This document shows positions 25,118-33,070 of a stretch of 64,000 nt of DNA, in pieces. Below the pieces are notes generated by a model. That model was given only the letters and a program-made list of their open reading frames with translations, was not told the DNA's origin and did no database searches. Source of the DNA: Deltaproteobacteria bacterium (GTDB lineage Bacteria > Myxococcota_A > Polyangia > Polyangiales > Ga0077539). The position numbers and the translations under genes were made by a program. The stretch spans positions 1 to 64,000 of the forward strand of contig JAUXYJ010000073.1 in NCBI GenBank assembly GCA_030694465.1. Reading direction: 5' to 3'. How positions within the stretch are numbered: position 1 is the first letter of the stretch; each line of letters begins with the position of its first letter.

Positions 25118-25893
25118 GAGCCGCTGGCGGCAGGTCGCACAAACATCTGAATGCCCCAGAGCAGCCCGTGACAGGTCCAGTCGCTACCGGGAACATAGCC
25201 CTCAGGGATCACTCGCGGAGTGCCGGGCCGCGCGCACGAACCGATCGGGTCGCTGCTTAGAACGTCTGCGTCCACTGCAGTCACAGTGATCATCGTGTGG
25301 GGGCCCAGCGTGACCGGAGAAGAGGGGGTGATCAGCCAGCGGGGATTCCACGAGTCTTCGTAGGGCCCCGCCCTAAGGACCGTCTGCCCATCGACCTGGA
25401 CCTGCACGATGACGTCGGGCGCAGACAAGCCAACTTGCTGCCAGAGCGGGATGGCCCAAGGGAGCGTGCTGGCGAGCGATTCATAGCGCCCAGAGACCGC
25501 AAACTGCGTCAGCACGCTTGCCCGAGTGGCTGGCGAATACAGCTGAATGGCACGTCGGACATCGGGCAAAAACGCTCCGGTTCCATCCCACCACTCGCCA
25601 CGCGCGTCGCCTGGCGCGACCAAGAGCGCAAACACTGACAACGTCACGGTCTCTGGTGAAACCCGCTGGGCCTCGGTCGATGGCCGCACGACAAGCGGCG
25701 ATCGCGTCGCGGTAGTCAGGCCTGTGCGCTCTCCTCCCGAGGGCTGCGGCGGCGGCTGCTGCGGCGGCGGCTCCGTAGGCATCTCGTACGCAGGCGGATT
25801 GCAGCCCGCGAGCGCGAGCCCGCAGCTCAGCGCAAGCCAGCTCGCGCGATACGACAACAGCGCTCTTTGACGGGGTCCTGTATGAGTATGCAT
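25114..25893 (-). CDS. Lipoprotein with Pro/Gln linker
   Basis: 259 residues from the ATG at 25893 (MHTHTGPRQRALLSYRASWLALSCGLALAGC; lipobox LAGC). A Pro/Gln linker (EPPPQQPPPQPSGG) precedes a globular domain of about 200 residues, rich in beta-strands and Trp (GEWWDGTGAFLPDVRRAIQLY, SWNPRWLITPSSPVTLG), which could be a C2/FHA-like beta-sandwich; no family is certain. Its start region and its stop region lie next to two direct repeats (26075-26117 and 25058-25100), so the gene is bracketed like a cassette. Confidence 0.7.
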   Translation of the reverse strand: MHTHTGPRQRALLSYRASWLALSCGLALAGCNPPAYEMPTEPPPQQPPPQPSGGERTGLTTATRSPLVVRPSTEAQRVSPETVTLSVFALLVAPGDARGEWWDGTGAFLPDVRRAIQLYSPATRASVLTQFAVSGRYESLASTLPWAIPLWQQVGLSAPDVIVQVQVDGQTVLRAGPYEDSWNPRWLITPSSPVTLGPHTMITVTAVDADVLSSDPIGSCARPGTPRVIPEGYVPGSDWTCHGLLWGIQMFVRPAASGS

Positions 25894-26074
25894 CGAACCA
25901 ATCGCGGGGCGTGAAGCAAGAACCTGGCTACGCACGGCAGCAACGCGCAGAGTTCGCGTGCATCGAGCCACGAACAGCACCGCACGCTCACCGAGCGTAC
26001 GCGAAGATCCCGTTGGGCGCAGACCTTCGCAGGCCACCCGTCGCAAAAACGCACCGAGCGCTTCGCCCACGGTG

Positions 26075-26117
26075 CGCACCCGCGAACCCAACACCCGGCG
26101 ACGTCGCCGGCTCTGTC
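26075..26117 (+). repeat. 43-bp direct repeat, copy 2 (intact palindrome)
   Basis: The same 27-base lead as copy 1, then a perfect palindrome at 26095-26110 and TCTGTC, which runs into the stop codon of the DUF4386 gene. Together with copy 1 it brackets the lipoprotein gene. Confidence 0.85.
26095..26110. repeat. Dispersed palindrome, perfect, 5 bp past DUF4386 stop
   Basis: Perfect copy immediately downstream of the stop codon at 26116-26118 on the minus strand. Confidence 0.9.
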
Positions 26118-26832
26118 ACTGCGGGCCGCTCTGTGATCCCTTAGCCCCCTTGATCACCAGCCAAAACACCCACGGAACCTCGCCCACCAGCGCCGCCCCT
26201 CCCATCACCGCCCCGTACACCACGGCCCCCTGCGGGTACACCATGCTCGCCAGCCCGTTGAGCGCATAGCCCATCGCCGCCAGCCCCATCAGCCACCCCA
26301 GCGCCCGCGGAAACCATCCCGACCTCGCGATCAACACCGCCGCCCCCGCGCAGTGCAACGCAAAGAGCGCCTGCCACACCAGCACCCCCTGCGCGTGCAC
26401 ATCGAGCAAGACCCCAACGAGCCCCTGTCGCTGCAGCGCTGTCAGCGCACCAGCGCCGGCGTCCAAGCGGGCCAAGCGCAACGCAGCCAAGAGCAGCGCG
26501 ACGTTGCCGGCTTGCACCGTGGTCATCGCGAGGCGCGCACAGAGCGCAGCGCGCGCGAGAGTCTGCCCCGCGTGACAGAGCAACGCATAGAGACACACGC
26601 TGAGGGCGATCTCCGAGAGGACAATCAGCATATCGCTGAAAATTCCCAAGCGAAACAGCCCCTCGTGCGCGACGATCGCAGCCGCCGTCGCCACCGCGTC
26701 GCCGGGCACCTGCGTCACCGAGGGCACGTACATCATGCTGAGCGGCGCGAGCACCAAGGGCACCCCGTAGAGCACACCCGCGAGCCTCGCGAGCCGCACG
26801 GGCGGCGTAGCTACAGATCGTTGCGTTGTCAT
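26116..26832 (-). CDS. DUF4386-type integral membrane protein
   Basis: 238 residues from the ATG at 26832 (MTTQRSVATPPVRLARLAGVLYGVPLVLAPLS). Six or seven hydrophobic helices and the pattern ARLAGVLYG near the N-terminus, with a late GWFPRALGWLMGLAAMGY motif, are typical of the DUF4386 family of bacterial membrane proteins of unknown function. It is divergent from a LysR regulator 156 bp away, a common arrangement in which the regulator controls the divergent gene. The stop codon touches the end of a palindromic repeat. Confidence 0.75.
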   Translation of the reverse strand: MTTQRSVATPPVRLARLAGVLYGVPLVLAPLSMMYVPSVTQVPGDAVATAAAIVAHEGLFRLGIFSDMLIVLSEIALSVCLYALLCHAGQTLARAALCARLAMTTVQAGNVALLLAALRLARLDAGAGALTALQRQGLVGVLLDVHAQGVLVWQALFALHCAGAAVLIARSGWFPRALGWLMGLAAMGYALNGLASMVYPQGAVVYGAVMGGAALVGEVPWVFWLVIKGAKGSQSGPQ

Positions 26833-26963
26833 CGAAAGCTCATCCTCGCGGTCTGTGCGCAGACCCTGGCGCCTCGCAGCGCGCATCGCTGTCGGCATCG
26901 CCAGGGCTTGTTGATCGCAAAGGGACACTTGCACCCAGCAATGGCGCGTGTCGTCGGCGAGCC

Positions 26964-26982
26964 ATGCATCTGTGCTATGCAT
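26964..26982. promoter_or_regulatory. Candidate LysR operator
   Basis: Two ATGCAT hexamers 7 bp apart (26964-26969 and 26977-26982), followed by TTTTTGCAT, directly upstream of the lysR start. The AT-rich dyad in the divergent region resembles LysR-type T-N11-A boxes. Prediction only. Confidence 0.4.
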
Positions 26983-26988
26983 TTTTGC

Positions 26989-27912
26989 ATGGATAAAACA
27001 CCGCAGTCGTTCGAGTGGGACCACCTGCGGGTGTTTCTTGCGACCGCAGAGGCGGGCTCGTACTCGGGTGCGTCGCGCGCGCTTGGGGTCGCGCAGCCCA
27101 CGATCGGCCGCCAGATCGCGGCGCTCGAAGCCTCTCTCAAGGTGGCGCTCTTTGAGCGCGTCGGGCGAGGACTCGCGCTCACATCCACAGGGATTTCGCT
27201 GCTCGAACACGCGCGGGCGATGTCCGACGCGGCGCACGGCGTGTCACGTGTCGCCGCGGGCCAGGCCCTCGCGCTCGAGGGGCGCGTGTGCATCACCGCG
27301 AGCGAAATCATCGCGACGCACCTGCTCCCGCCCGTGCTCGCCACGCTGCGAACGCGCTACCCCATGATCGAGCTCGAAGTGGTCGCGTCGAACAGCGTGC
27401 AAGACCTCAGGCAGCGCGAGGCCGACCTGGCGATCCGCAGCTTTCGCCCGACCGAACCCGAGCTCATCGCGCGCAAAATCCGTGACTGCGAGGCGCACCT
27501 GTACGCGACCGCGGGCTACCTTCGCACACTCGCCAAGCGCGTCACCCGTGAAGCTCTCTTGCGCGCCACATGGATCGGATTTGACCCCAGCGCGACCTAT
27601 CGCAAGGGGCTGAGCAAGGCGCTCGGCCTCGCCCTGACCGAGGCCAACTTCGCGATCGTGAGCCCAAGCCAGCACGTCCAGTGGGCCCTCGCGCGCCAGG
27701 GCCTGGGCATCGCGATCATGCTCAGTGAGGTTGGCGACGCGGACCCACAAATGCGCAGAGTGTTGCGTGATTTGCCAGCGATTGTGGTCCCGATGTGGCT
27801 CGTGACCCACCGTGAGGTCCGCAGCAGCCGGCGCGTCCGTGTCGTGGCAGACCTGCTCGCCGAGGGCCTCGCAGGACCCGCCCCGAGGGCTCGCCGCGCG
27901 AGTACGCGGTGA
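26989..27912 (+). CDS. LysR-family transcriptional regulator
   Basis: 307 residues from the ATG at 26989 (MDKTPQSFEWDHLRVFLATAEAGSYSGAS). N-terminal winged helix-turn-helix (about 10-70: ASRALGVAQPTIGRQIAALEASLKVALFER), linker helix, then a periplasmic-binding-protein-like effector domain (ASEIIATHLLPPVLATLRTRYPMIELEVV...). Members bind operator DNA as tetramers and usually regulate a divergent gene, here the DUF4386 membrane protein. The C-terminus is basic (RARRASTR). Confidence 0.9.
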   Translation: MDKTPQSFEWDHLRVFLATAEAGSYSGASRALGVAQPTIGRQIAALEASLKVALFERVGRGLALTSTGISLLEHARAMSDAAHGVSRVAAGQALALEGRVCITASEIIATHLLPPVLATLRTRYPMIELEVVASNSVQDLRQREADLAIRSFRPTEPELIARKIRDCEAHLYATAGYLRTLAKRVTREALLRATWIGFDPSATYRKGLSKALGLALTEANFAIVSPSQHVQWALARQGLGIAIMLSEVGDADPQMRRVLRDLPAIVVPMWLVTHREVRSSRRVRVVADLLAEGLAGPAPRARRASTR

Positions 27913-27933
27913 TGAATCGTGGCGTCACGCTTG

Positions 27934-27947
27934 GCGCCCGCGGGCGC
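27934..27947. terminator. GC-rich palindrome between convergent genes
   Basis: The perfect 14-bp palindrome GCGCCCGCGGGCGC lies 21 bp after the lysR stop and 26 bp after the stop of the convergent gene at 27973. It may serve as a bidirectional transcription barrier; no U-tract is present. Confidence 0.35.
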
Positions 27948-27972
27948 AAACGAGCCGTGATAGATGGCGTGG

Positions 27973-28293
27973 CTAGCGGCGGGGTGGCTGGACCCGCGCA
28001 GCCGCGAGCTCGCGCCGGTGGTCGCGGGTCATGTGCATGAAAATCCGATACGATTCCTTGCCCCCAAACGATGCCTCGTAGCGCCTCTTCGCAGCTTGCA
28101 CATCGGCGGCGTTGGGCCTCTCGCGACGAGCCCACCACTGCCGGTGGTTGCGCCGCTGATAGGTCGCAAAGTACGCCACGGCCTTCGCGGCCTCTTCGAT
28201 GGTGACCCATTCGCGGGCAGCGAACAGCGAGAGGTCGTGACGCAGCCCAAACACCATGGGTCGAATCGGCTTCTCAGGATCGATCAGCGTCAT
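27973..28293 (-). CDS. Hypothetical protein
   Basis: About 106 residues from the ATG at 28293 (MTLIDPEKPIRPMVFGLRHDLSLF). The frame is open further upstream to 28416, but that part looks non-coding. It is soluble, basic and helical, with a Trp/Arg-rich centre (YQRRNHRQWWARRERPN) and an RHDL motif near the N-terminus. No family is recognised. Confidence 0.5.
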   Translation of the reverse strand: MTLIDPEKPIRPMVFGLRHDLSLFAAREWVTIEEAAKAVAYFATYQRRNHRQWWARRERPNAADVQAAKRRYEASFGGKESYRIFMHMTRDHRRELAAARVQPPRR

Positions 28294-28560
28294 CTCAGGG
28301 CCGTAGTCTCTTGCTTCAGCAGGGCCCTCGCACCCCCGCCTGGGCGACGGCTCGGTGCTCTTAAGGGACCCGGACCCATCGGCGCTCCCTCCATGGGCCG
28401 ACTCTACGGGGGACACGGCCTAGGTCCACGCCGTTGCAGGGCACTCCTACACCCCCCGCGGCCCTCTCCCTCGCCCTTCCGAGGCGCAGCCGAGGGCCTA
28501 GGACAGCTCAATGGGCCATTTTTTGGTTCGCGAACCCCAGTGAAGCACCCTGCGTAACCA

Positions 28561-28896
28561 ATGATTGGTTCAGAATGGTCATTCACTCATGCTCGAGAAC
28601 CCATTTCTTCTTCATCAAATCCGTTGACTCACTCCGCGGAACCTATTTTTGCTTCTACACAGCTTCTCACACACCCTGCAGATCCTATTTTTGCGTGTGC
28701 GACAAATCCAAGACGGTTCCTAGAGGCCCAGGGAGGGCTCTGCTGCACCCTTGGATGCCCCGATGCGAGCCCAAAGAAGCCCATCGCCCACCGTGGCTAC
28801 CCCTTAGGTTGTGCCCAGCGAAGCGATCCAAAGGGTCTCGCGAGGGTCTCGGTCGCCCGGACGAGGCCGCCAAGGGCCCTCGGCACCCTCGGCTAG
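28561..28896 (+). CDS. Doubtful small ORF with 14-residue repeats
   Basis: 111 codons. The 42-bp units give FTHAREPISSSSNP, LTHSAEPIFASTQL and LTHPADPIFACATN, so the 14-residue period is kept in frame while the DNA diverges, a mild argument for translation. The last 60 residues look like random GC-rich translation, and no ribosome-binding site was seen. Confidence 0.25.
   Translation: MIGSEWSFTHAREPISSSSNPLTHSAEPIFASTQLLTHPADPIFACATNPRRFLEAQGGLCCTLGCPDASPKKPIAHRGYPLGCAQRSDPKGLARVSVARTRPPRALGTLG
28585..28709 (+). repeat. Three imperfect 42-bp tandem repeats
   Basis: Units at 28585-28626, 28627-28668 and 28669-28709 share the frame ACTCA...GAACCTATTTTTGC. The region is AT-richer than its flanks. 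The units are contiguous, without spacers. Confidence 0.6.
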
Positions 28897-29102
28897 CGAG
28901 CCCCCGCTGCGAGTCGTCGAATGGGAGGTGCCACGCCACGTGCTCAACTCCGGCCCGGGCGTTCGCCTGAAGAGCTGGCCACGCGGCTTCGCATCAAGAC
29001 AGGCTCACCCGCTCTGGGGACGGTCACGTATACGTCACAACAGGGTGCGCCAAACGCGGATTGAGGGGACTTTTCGGACACCCCACTCCACCGGGGAGAA
29101 AG

Positions 29103-29128
29103 CAAAAACCCTGGATTTCTCCAGGGTT
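29103..29128 (-). terminator. Intrinsic terminator after tRNA
   Basis: On the minus strand a perfect 9-bp stem (AACCCTGGA-gaaa-TCCAGGGTT) runs into TTTTTGC, a canonical Rho-independent terminator, 6 bp after the tRNA 3' end. Confidence 0.85.
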
Positions 29129-29133
29129 CTGAG

Positions 29134-29207
29134 TGCCGGAGGTCGGATTTGAACCAACGACCTTGGGATTATGATTCCCCTGCTCTAACCAGCTGAGCTA
29201 CACCGGC
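29134..29207 (-). tRNA. tRNA with anticodon CAT (elongator Met or Ile2)
   Basis: The minus strand gives a full cloverleaf: acceptor GCCGGTG with CTCCGGC (one T-T mismatch), D arm GCTC-AGCTGGTTA-GAGC, anticodon loop ATCATAA (anticodon CAT), and T arm with GGTTCAAATCC. The discriminator is A, and CCA is not encoded. The D-loop and variable loop fit an elongator Met or a lysidine-modified Ile2 rather than initiator fMet; which of the two is not decidable by eye. Confidence 0.9.
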
Positions 29208-29232
29208 ATGCAAGCTGTCTTGCGGGGGGCGG

Positions 29233-29260
29233 AGAATAGTCACCTCGTCCCAAGTGTCAA
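29233..29260 (-). promoter_or_regulatory. Sigma-70-type promoter of the tRNA
   Basis: On the minus strand TTGACA (29255-29260), a 16-bp spacer and TATTCT (29233-29238), 26 bp upstream of the tRNA 5' end. Confidence 0.7.
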
Positions 29261-29424
29261 CAAATCTTGCACCACGCGCTCCGGCCGGTGTCACTTTTTC
29301 GAGCGCCCGCAGAACCAACGCACGCAACCCGCTACGCCCGCTGCCGGCGATCACCACAGGGCGCTTTGCGATTGCACTATCGCTCCGTGTACAAGAGCCA
29401 GCATTCTCTCTCTGTGAGGCACCT

Positions 29425-30087
29425 TTGACCGAAGCACCAACCCAAGAGCGCGACCGACTGATTGAGCACTTTGGACGCAGGTATTCTGCAGGCGAAGTGC
29501 TCTTTCGCGAGGGAGACGCAGGCCCCGAAGTGTTTATCTTGCAGGAGGGCCGCGTGCGCGTGCTCAAGCGCGTGCGCATGGTCGAGCGCTCGCTGCAGAT
29601 CCTCAAGCCCGGCGATCTCTTCGGCGAAGGCTCACTCATCCCAGGGACGCCCCGCAGCGCCACCGCGGTAGCCCTCTCCGACGTGCTCGTCCTCGCCCTC
29701 GACCCCGACACCTTCGGCGCGCTCTTGTCCGGCAGCGTGCAGGTCGCAATGCGCTTGGTGCAACAGCTCGTCCGCCGCCTCCGTGACGCCGAAGACCAGA
29801 TCGAAAACATGATGCTCCGTGACAACCAGTCCAAGGTTGTCAACGCCCTGCTCAAGATGGCCAGCGAGTCCGGACGAATGTCTGGCAGCGCCCAGGTCCC
29901 CGTCTCACCCCTTGAGCTCTCGTCGCGCTCAGGCCTCGATGTAGACACCGTCAAGCGCTCGGTGCTGCAGCTCCGCGAGGGCCAGTATGTGCGGATTATC
30001 GAAGAGAAAGTGGTCATCGATGACATCGACGCCCTGCGCCGGCTCTTCACGCTCTTGGGCATGAAAGAGCAAGTCCGCGCGACCTAG
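29425..30087 (+). CDS. Crp/Fnr-family transcriptional regulator
   Basis: 220 residues from a TTG at 29425 (MTEAPTQERDRLIEHFG), preceded by GTGAGG; earlier in-frame starts read into the tRNA promoter. Cyclic-nucleotide-binding fold at about 15-130: GEVLFREGDAGPEVFILQEGRVRVLK, PGDLFGEGSLIPGTPRSATAVA. A long dimerisation helix (MRLVQQLVRRLRDAEDQIEN) follows, then a winged helix (about 165-215: LSSRSGLDVDTVKRSVLQLREGQYVRI). The ligand is unknown. Close homologues in myxobacteria often sit near motility or envelope genes, and here a PilW/RodZ-like pair follows. Confidence 0.9.
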   Translation: MTEAPTQERDRLIEHFGRRYSAGEVLFREGDAGPEVFILQEGRVRVLKRVRMVERSLQILKPGDLFGEGSLIPGTPRSATAVALSDVLVLALDPDTFGALLSGSVQVAMRLVQQLVRRLRDAEDQIENMMLRDNQSKVVNALLKMASESGRMSGSAQVPVSPLELSSRSGLDVDTVKRSVLQLREGQYVRIIEEKVVIDDIDALRRLFTLLGMKEQVRAT

Positions 30088-30128
30088 CTAGGTCACCCAG
30101 ACCTCTGGGACGCGAGTCAAGTTTTTGG

Positions 30129-30158
30129 TTGACCGCCCGGGACCATCGCGGGTAGACA
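30129..30158 (+). promoter_or_regulatory. Possible promoter of the pilW/rodZ/recO operon
   Basis: TTGACC, an 18-bp spacer and TAGACA, 87 bp before the pilW-like start. Weak match. Confidence 0.3.
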
Positions 30159-30244
30159 CGACCCTTAGCTTTGACCGGACCAATGGTTCGCACATCCTTC
30201 TGTGCGTTGTCTTTTGCTCTCTGAGCCGATGCGAGTCCCCCGAA

Positions 30245-31078
30245 ATGCGTGCACACGCCAACGTGAAGCTTCGCGGGACCCTCGGCCGGGTCGCCCTTCT
30301 ACTCGCTAGCTTGCTCTCAACGCCCGGATGCGCGGGCGTGAGCGACGAAACGCGACGACAGTCGCAGGGCCGCTACGAACTCGCCGTGAACCTCTATCGC
30401 ACCGAGAATCAGCCACGATCCGCACTTGTTGAGCTCGAACGCGCTGTGCGTCTCGACCCCAACAACGGCGACGCACACCTGCTGATCGGCCAGATCTACG
30501 GCGGATCCGGGATGTTCTCCGAGGCCGAGGTCTCGCTCCGTCGCGCGGTCGAGATCTTGCGCGCCGAGGTCGAAGAAGACCCCTCCCGACGGGCGCCCTA
30601 CGGCGAGGCACGCAACACCCTCGGCGCCGTACTCATCAACCGCGGACGCGCGGCCGAAGCGGTCACGGTGCTCACCGAGCTCACCCACGACGTGTACTAT
30701 CCGCAGCCCCACCTTGCGCTCAGCAACCTCGGGCTCGCGTATCTCACCCTGGGAAATTACAGCGAAGCCGTTCGAGTGCTCGAGCGCTCGGTCGCACAGC
30801 ACGCCGATTTTTGCGTGGGCTCTTACCGACTGGGCGAAGCCTACACGCGCACCGGCGACGACAACCGCGCCCTGGCCTCGCTCGACCGCGCCCTCGGCGC
30901 GCCGGGCTCTGGCTGCAGCAACATCCAACCTGCCCTGCGACTGCGCGGCGAGGTCAACGCGCGGCTGCATCATGCAGAGCAAGCGCAAGCAGATTTTACC
31001 CGCTGCCGAGAGCTCGGCGCGGACTCACAAGACGGCCGCGCATGTGTCACAGCACTGCGCTCTGTAGAAGGACCCTGA
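30245..31078 (+). CDS. TPR lipoprotein, PilW/PilF/Tgl-like
   Basis: 277 residues from the ATG at 30245. The signal peptide has lipobox TPGC (LLLASLLSTPGCAG). About six TPR units follow (SALVELERAVRLDPNNGDAHLLIGQIYGGSGMFSEAEVSLRRAVEIL is one and a half of them). This matches outer-membrane lipoproteins PilW/PilF and myxobacterial Tgl, which assemble the PilQ secretin for type IV pili. The assignment is supported by the adjacent rodZ-like gene, since pilF-rodZ adjacency is widespread in proteobacteria. No other pil gene is in the window. Confidence 0.75.
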   Translation: MRAHANVKLRGTLGRVALLLASLLSTPGCAGVSDETRRQSQGRYELAVNLYRTENQPRSALVELERAVRLDPNNGDAHLLIGQIYGGSGMFSEAEVSLRRAVEILRAEVEEDPSRRAPYGEARNTLGAVLINRGRAAEAVTVLTELTHDVYYPQPHLALSNLGLAYLTLGNYSEAVRVLERSVAQHADFCVGSYRLGEAYTRTGDDNRALASLDRALGAPGSGCSNIQPALRLRGEVNARLHHAEQAQADFTRCRELGADSQDGRACVTALRSVEGP

Positions 31079-31166
31079 GCATGAGCTGCGATTTGCGTAC
31101 CTCCATGTTCACAGCGCGTTGGGCACACGATCGTGTGTCCCCCGTGATGGGGAGTCCGGAGGCGTA

Positions 31167-31598
31167 ATGGAATCGATTGGTCCCTGGCTCCGCCGCGAGC
31201 GCGAGCTTCGCAACATTGACCTGATTGAGGTCGCTGACCGCACGAGAATCCCGGTTACCCAGCTCGAACGGCTCGAAGACGAGCGCTTCGCCGAGCTCCC
31301 CGGAGAGGTCTTTGTCAAAGGCTACCTCCGCGCATACGCACGCGCCGTGGGTCTCTCGCCAGACGAAGTCGTCGGTCGCTTTGCCAACGCCATGCGCGCA
31401 CGCGACGTGATGCCCGCGCCCATTCGCATCAGCCAGGTCCCCGCCGAACGCGGCGGGCGCTTCGGTCTCGCCATCGCCCTCGTGGTCTTCGCGGTCCTCG
31501 CGACCCTCGCGATGTCCTTCTTGCTCCGTCCTCGCGCAAACGAGCGCCCAGAGCAGCTCTCGCAGCGCGATTTGCCCTCGCACACTTCGCGCGCCTAA
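31167..31598 (+). CDS. RodZ-like HTH membrane protein
   Basis: 143 residues from the ATG at 31167, with a purine-rich GGAGTCCGGAGG upstream. N-terminal HTH (Xre-like HTH_25: LRRERELRNIDLIEVADRTRIPVTQLERLEDERFAELPGEVFVKGYLRAYA), then one TM helix (GLAIALVVFAVLATLAMSFLL) and a short periplasmic tail. In RodZ the HTH binds MreB. The C-terminal beta domain of full RodZ is missing, so this is a short form. Confidence 0.75.
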   Translation: MESIGPWLRRERELRNIDLIEVADRTRIPVTQLERLEDERFAELPGEVFVKGYLRAYARAVGLSPDEVVGRFANAMRARDVMPAPIRISQVPAERGGRFGLAIALVVFAVLATLAMSFLLRPRANERPEQLSQRDLPSHTSRA

Positions 31599-31614
31599 CG
31601 GCCGCGCAATCGCG

Positions 31615-32358
31615 ATGACAGAGCCCGGCGCCACTCCCTCTTGGCGTGCCTACGTGCTCGCACGCATCGAGCGCGGCGAAGGCGACCTCTCGCTCTGTTT
31701 GCTCCGAGACGACGGCAGCGTCGCATGGTGCAGCGCGCGCAAAGGCGCCCGGTCGACCAAGCGCTTCGCAGGCGGACTCAGCCCATTCACTCGTTACCGC
31801 GTGCGCTTCGATCGCACCGGAAAGCGCCTCGAAGAGGCCGTCGTCGACCAGAGCTTCGCCGGGATCTTGCGTGACCTTCGTCGCACAGCAGCAGCCGGGG
31901 CCATCTGCGCGATCGCGAGGGATTTAGGGGGCGAAATCACAAGTGACGACGGGCTCTTCGTGCTCTTTGACCAGACCCTCTCGGCGATCGAGCACGCAGA
32001 CCGCACGCAGACCGCGGGGCTGCTCATTCGGTTCTTCTTCGGAGCATTTGATCACGCGGGCCACGGCGTCGTGCACCACCGCTGCGCACAATGCGGCCGC
32101 GACGCGCCAGCGACTCGCAGCGTGACCTACGCCCTCGACGCAGGCGGTGTCCGCTGCGGCACCTGTGGCGGCGGCCCGTTTGTGTTGCGCCCGAGCGAGC
32201 GAGCAGCCCTCGGCGCGATGCTGGCGGGCGATGACTCGGTGTTGGCGCTGTCGATGTTGCGCTTGTGTGCTTATTTGGGAGGAGCGCACGCCCGACGCGG
32301 GAGCGAGTGCATCACACAAGCCGTGTCCTACTTTCGAGAGAGCCCGAAGAGCCCATGA
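31615..32358 (+). CDS. recO: DNA repair protein RecO
   Basis: 247 residues. An N-terminal OB fold (AYVLARIERGEGDLSLCLLRDDGSVAWCSARKGARSTKRFAGGLSPFTRYRV) is followed by a helical domain carrying a zinc-ribbon-like CxxC pair (CAQCGRDAP...CGTCGGG), as in RecO. RecO loads RecA onto SSB-coated DNA with RecR in the RecFOR gap-repair pathway. It follows the rodZ-like gene by 16 bp and overlaps the phosphatase gene by ATGA, so the four genes from pilW to phosphatase are probably one operon. Confidence 0.85.
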   Translation: MTEPGATPSWRAYVLARIERGEGDLSLCLLRDDGSVAWCSARKGARSTKRFAGGLSPFTRYRVRFDRTGKRLEEAVVDQSFAGILRDLRRTAAAGAICAIARDLGGEITSDDGLFVLFDQTLSAIEHADRTQTAGLLIRFFFGAFDHAGHGVVHHRCAQCGRDAPATRSVTYALDAGGVRCGTCGGGPFVLRPSERAALGAMLAGDDSVLALSMLRLCAYLGGAHARRGSECITQAVSYFRESPKSP

Positions 32359-33014
32359 GACCGCGACGGATCATTCTTTTGCGTCACGCGCAGAGCGAAG
32401 GCAACGTCGACGACACGCTCTTTGTGACCAAAGCAGACCACCAGATGGAGCTCACGCCCGAGGGCCGTGACCAGGCGCGTGCGGCCGCAAAGTCCCTCGC
32501 GACGCAGCTCCATGGCGAATCGGTGCACTGTTATGTGTCACCGTATGCGCGCACGAGGCAGACGCTTGATTGTGTGCGCGAGGCCTTGGGCGAGCAGGTC
32601 GTACGTGTGTACGAAGAGCCTCGGTTGCGCGAGCAAGAGTGGGGAAACTTTCAGGTCCGCGAGCACGTGTTAGCGCAGAAAGCGGCGCGCGATTCGTTTG
32701 GGCATTTCTTCTATCGGTTTGCACACGGCGAGTCGGGCGCCGATGTCTTTGACCGGGTGAGCACGTTCTTAGAGACGCTGCACCGAGACTTCTCGCGCGA
32801 AAACTACCCACCGAACGCGCTCTTGGTCACACACGGGTTGACCATGCGCTTGTTCTTGATGCGCTGGTTTCATTGGTCCGTCGAATACTTCGAATCCCTT
32901 GAAAATCCCTGCCTCTGCGAGCAGATCACCCTCGCCCTCGACCCGGTCTCGCAGAGCTACGCGCTCACCACCCCACTGCGCCAATGGAAGCCGGTCCCGC
33001 TCGTCACGCGCTAG
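32355..33014 (+). CDS. Histidine phosphatase (phosphoglycerate-mutase-like)
   Basis: 219 residues from the ATG at 32355, overlapping the recO stop. The RHG motif is RHAQSEGN, with Arg (SPYARTRQT) and the second His (LLVTHGLTMRL) of the 2H-phosphatase fold, and a conserved acid (REQEWGNF). These enzymes dephosphorylate sugar phosphates, nucleotides or proteins via phospho-His; the substrate is unknown. A perfect 16-bp palindrome lies 13 bp after the stop. Confidence 0.85.
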   Translation: MRPRRIILLRHAQSEGNVDDTLFVTKADHQMELTPEGRDQARAAAKSLATQLHGESVHCYVSPYARTRQTLDCVREALGEQVVRVYEEPRLREQEWGNFQVREHVLAQKAARDSFGHFFYRFAHGESGADVFDRVSTFLETLHRDFSRENYPPNALLVTHGLTMRLFLMRWFHWSVEYFESLENPCLCEQITLALDPVSQSYALTTPLRQWKPVPLVTR

Positions 33015-33027
33015 GCGTCACTCGCAC

Positions 33028-33043
33028 CCGGCGACGTCGCCGG
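33028..33043. repeat. Dispersed palindrome, perfect, between convergent genes
   Basis: Located between the phosphatase stop (33014) and the YigZ stop (33071). Confidence 0.9.
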
Positions 33044-33070
33044 ATCCGAGAGACTCGACCTCATTGCGCG

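Larger units (their letters stand above)
28294..29102. other. Long intergenic or degenerate region with lower-GC core
   Basis: About 800 bp without a confident gene. The section 28550-28720 is clearly less GC-rich than its surroundings and holds three imperfect 42-bp tandem units. The rest is high-GC with no recognisable protein in any frame. It could be a remnant of acquired DNA next to the tRNA gene, a common integration neighbourhood, but no integrase or att repeat was found. Confidence 0.4.

Noticed and set aside
26353-26988. Long N-terminal extension of the LysR gene
   Set aside because: Antisense to the DUF4386 gene. LysR homology starts at the ATG at 26989.
28585-28709. CRISPR-like array
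   Set aside because: The three 42-bp units are contiguous and diverged, with no unique spacers and no cas genes nearby.
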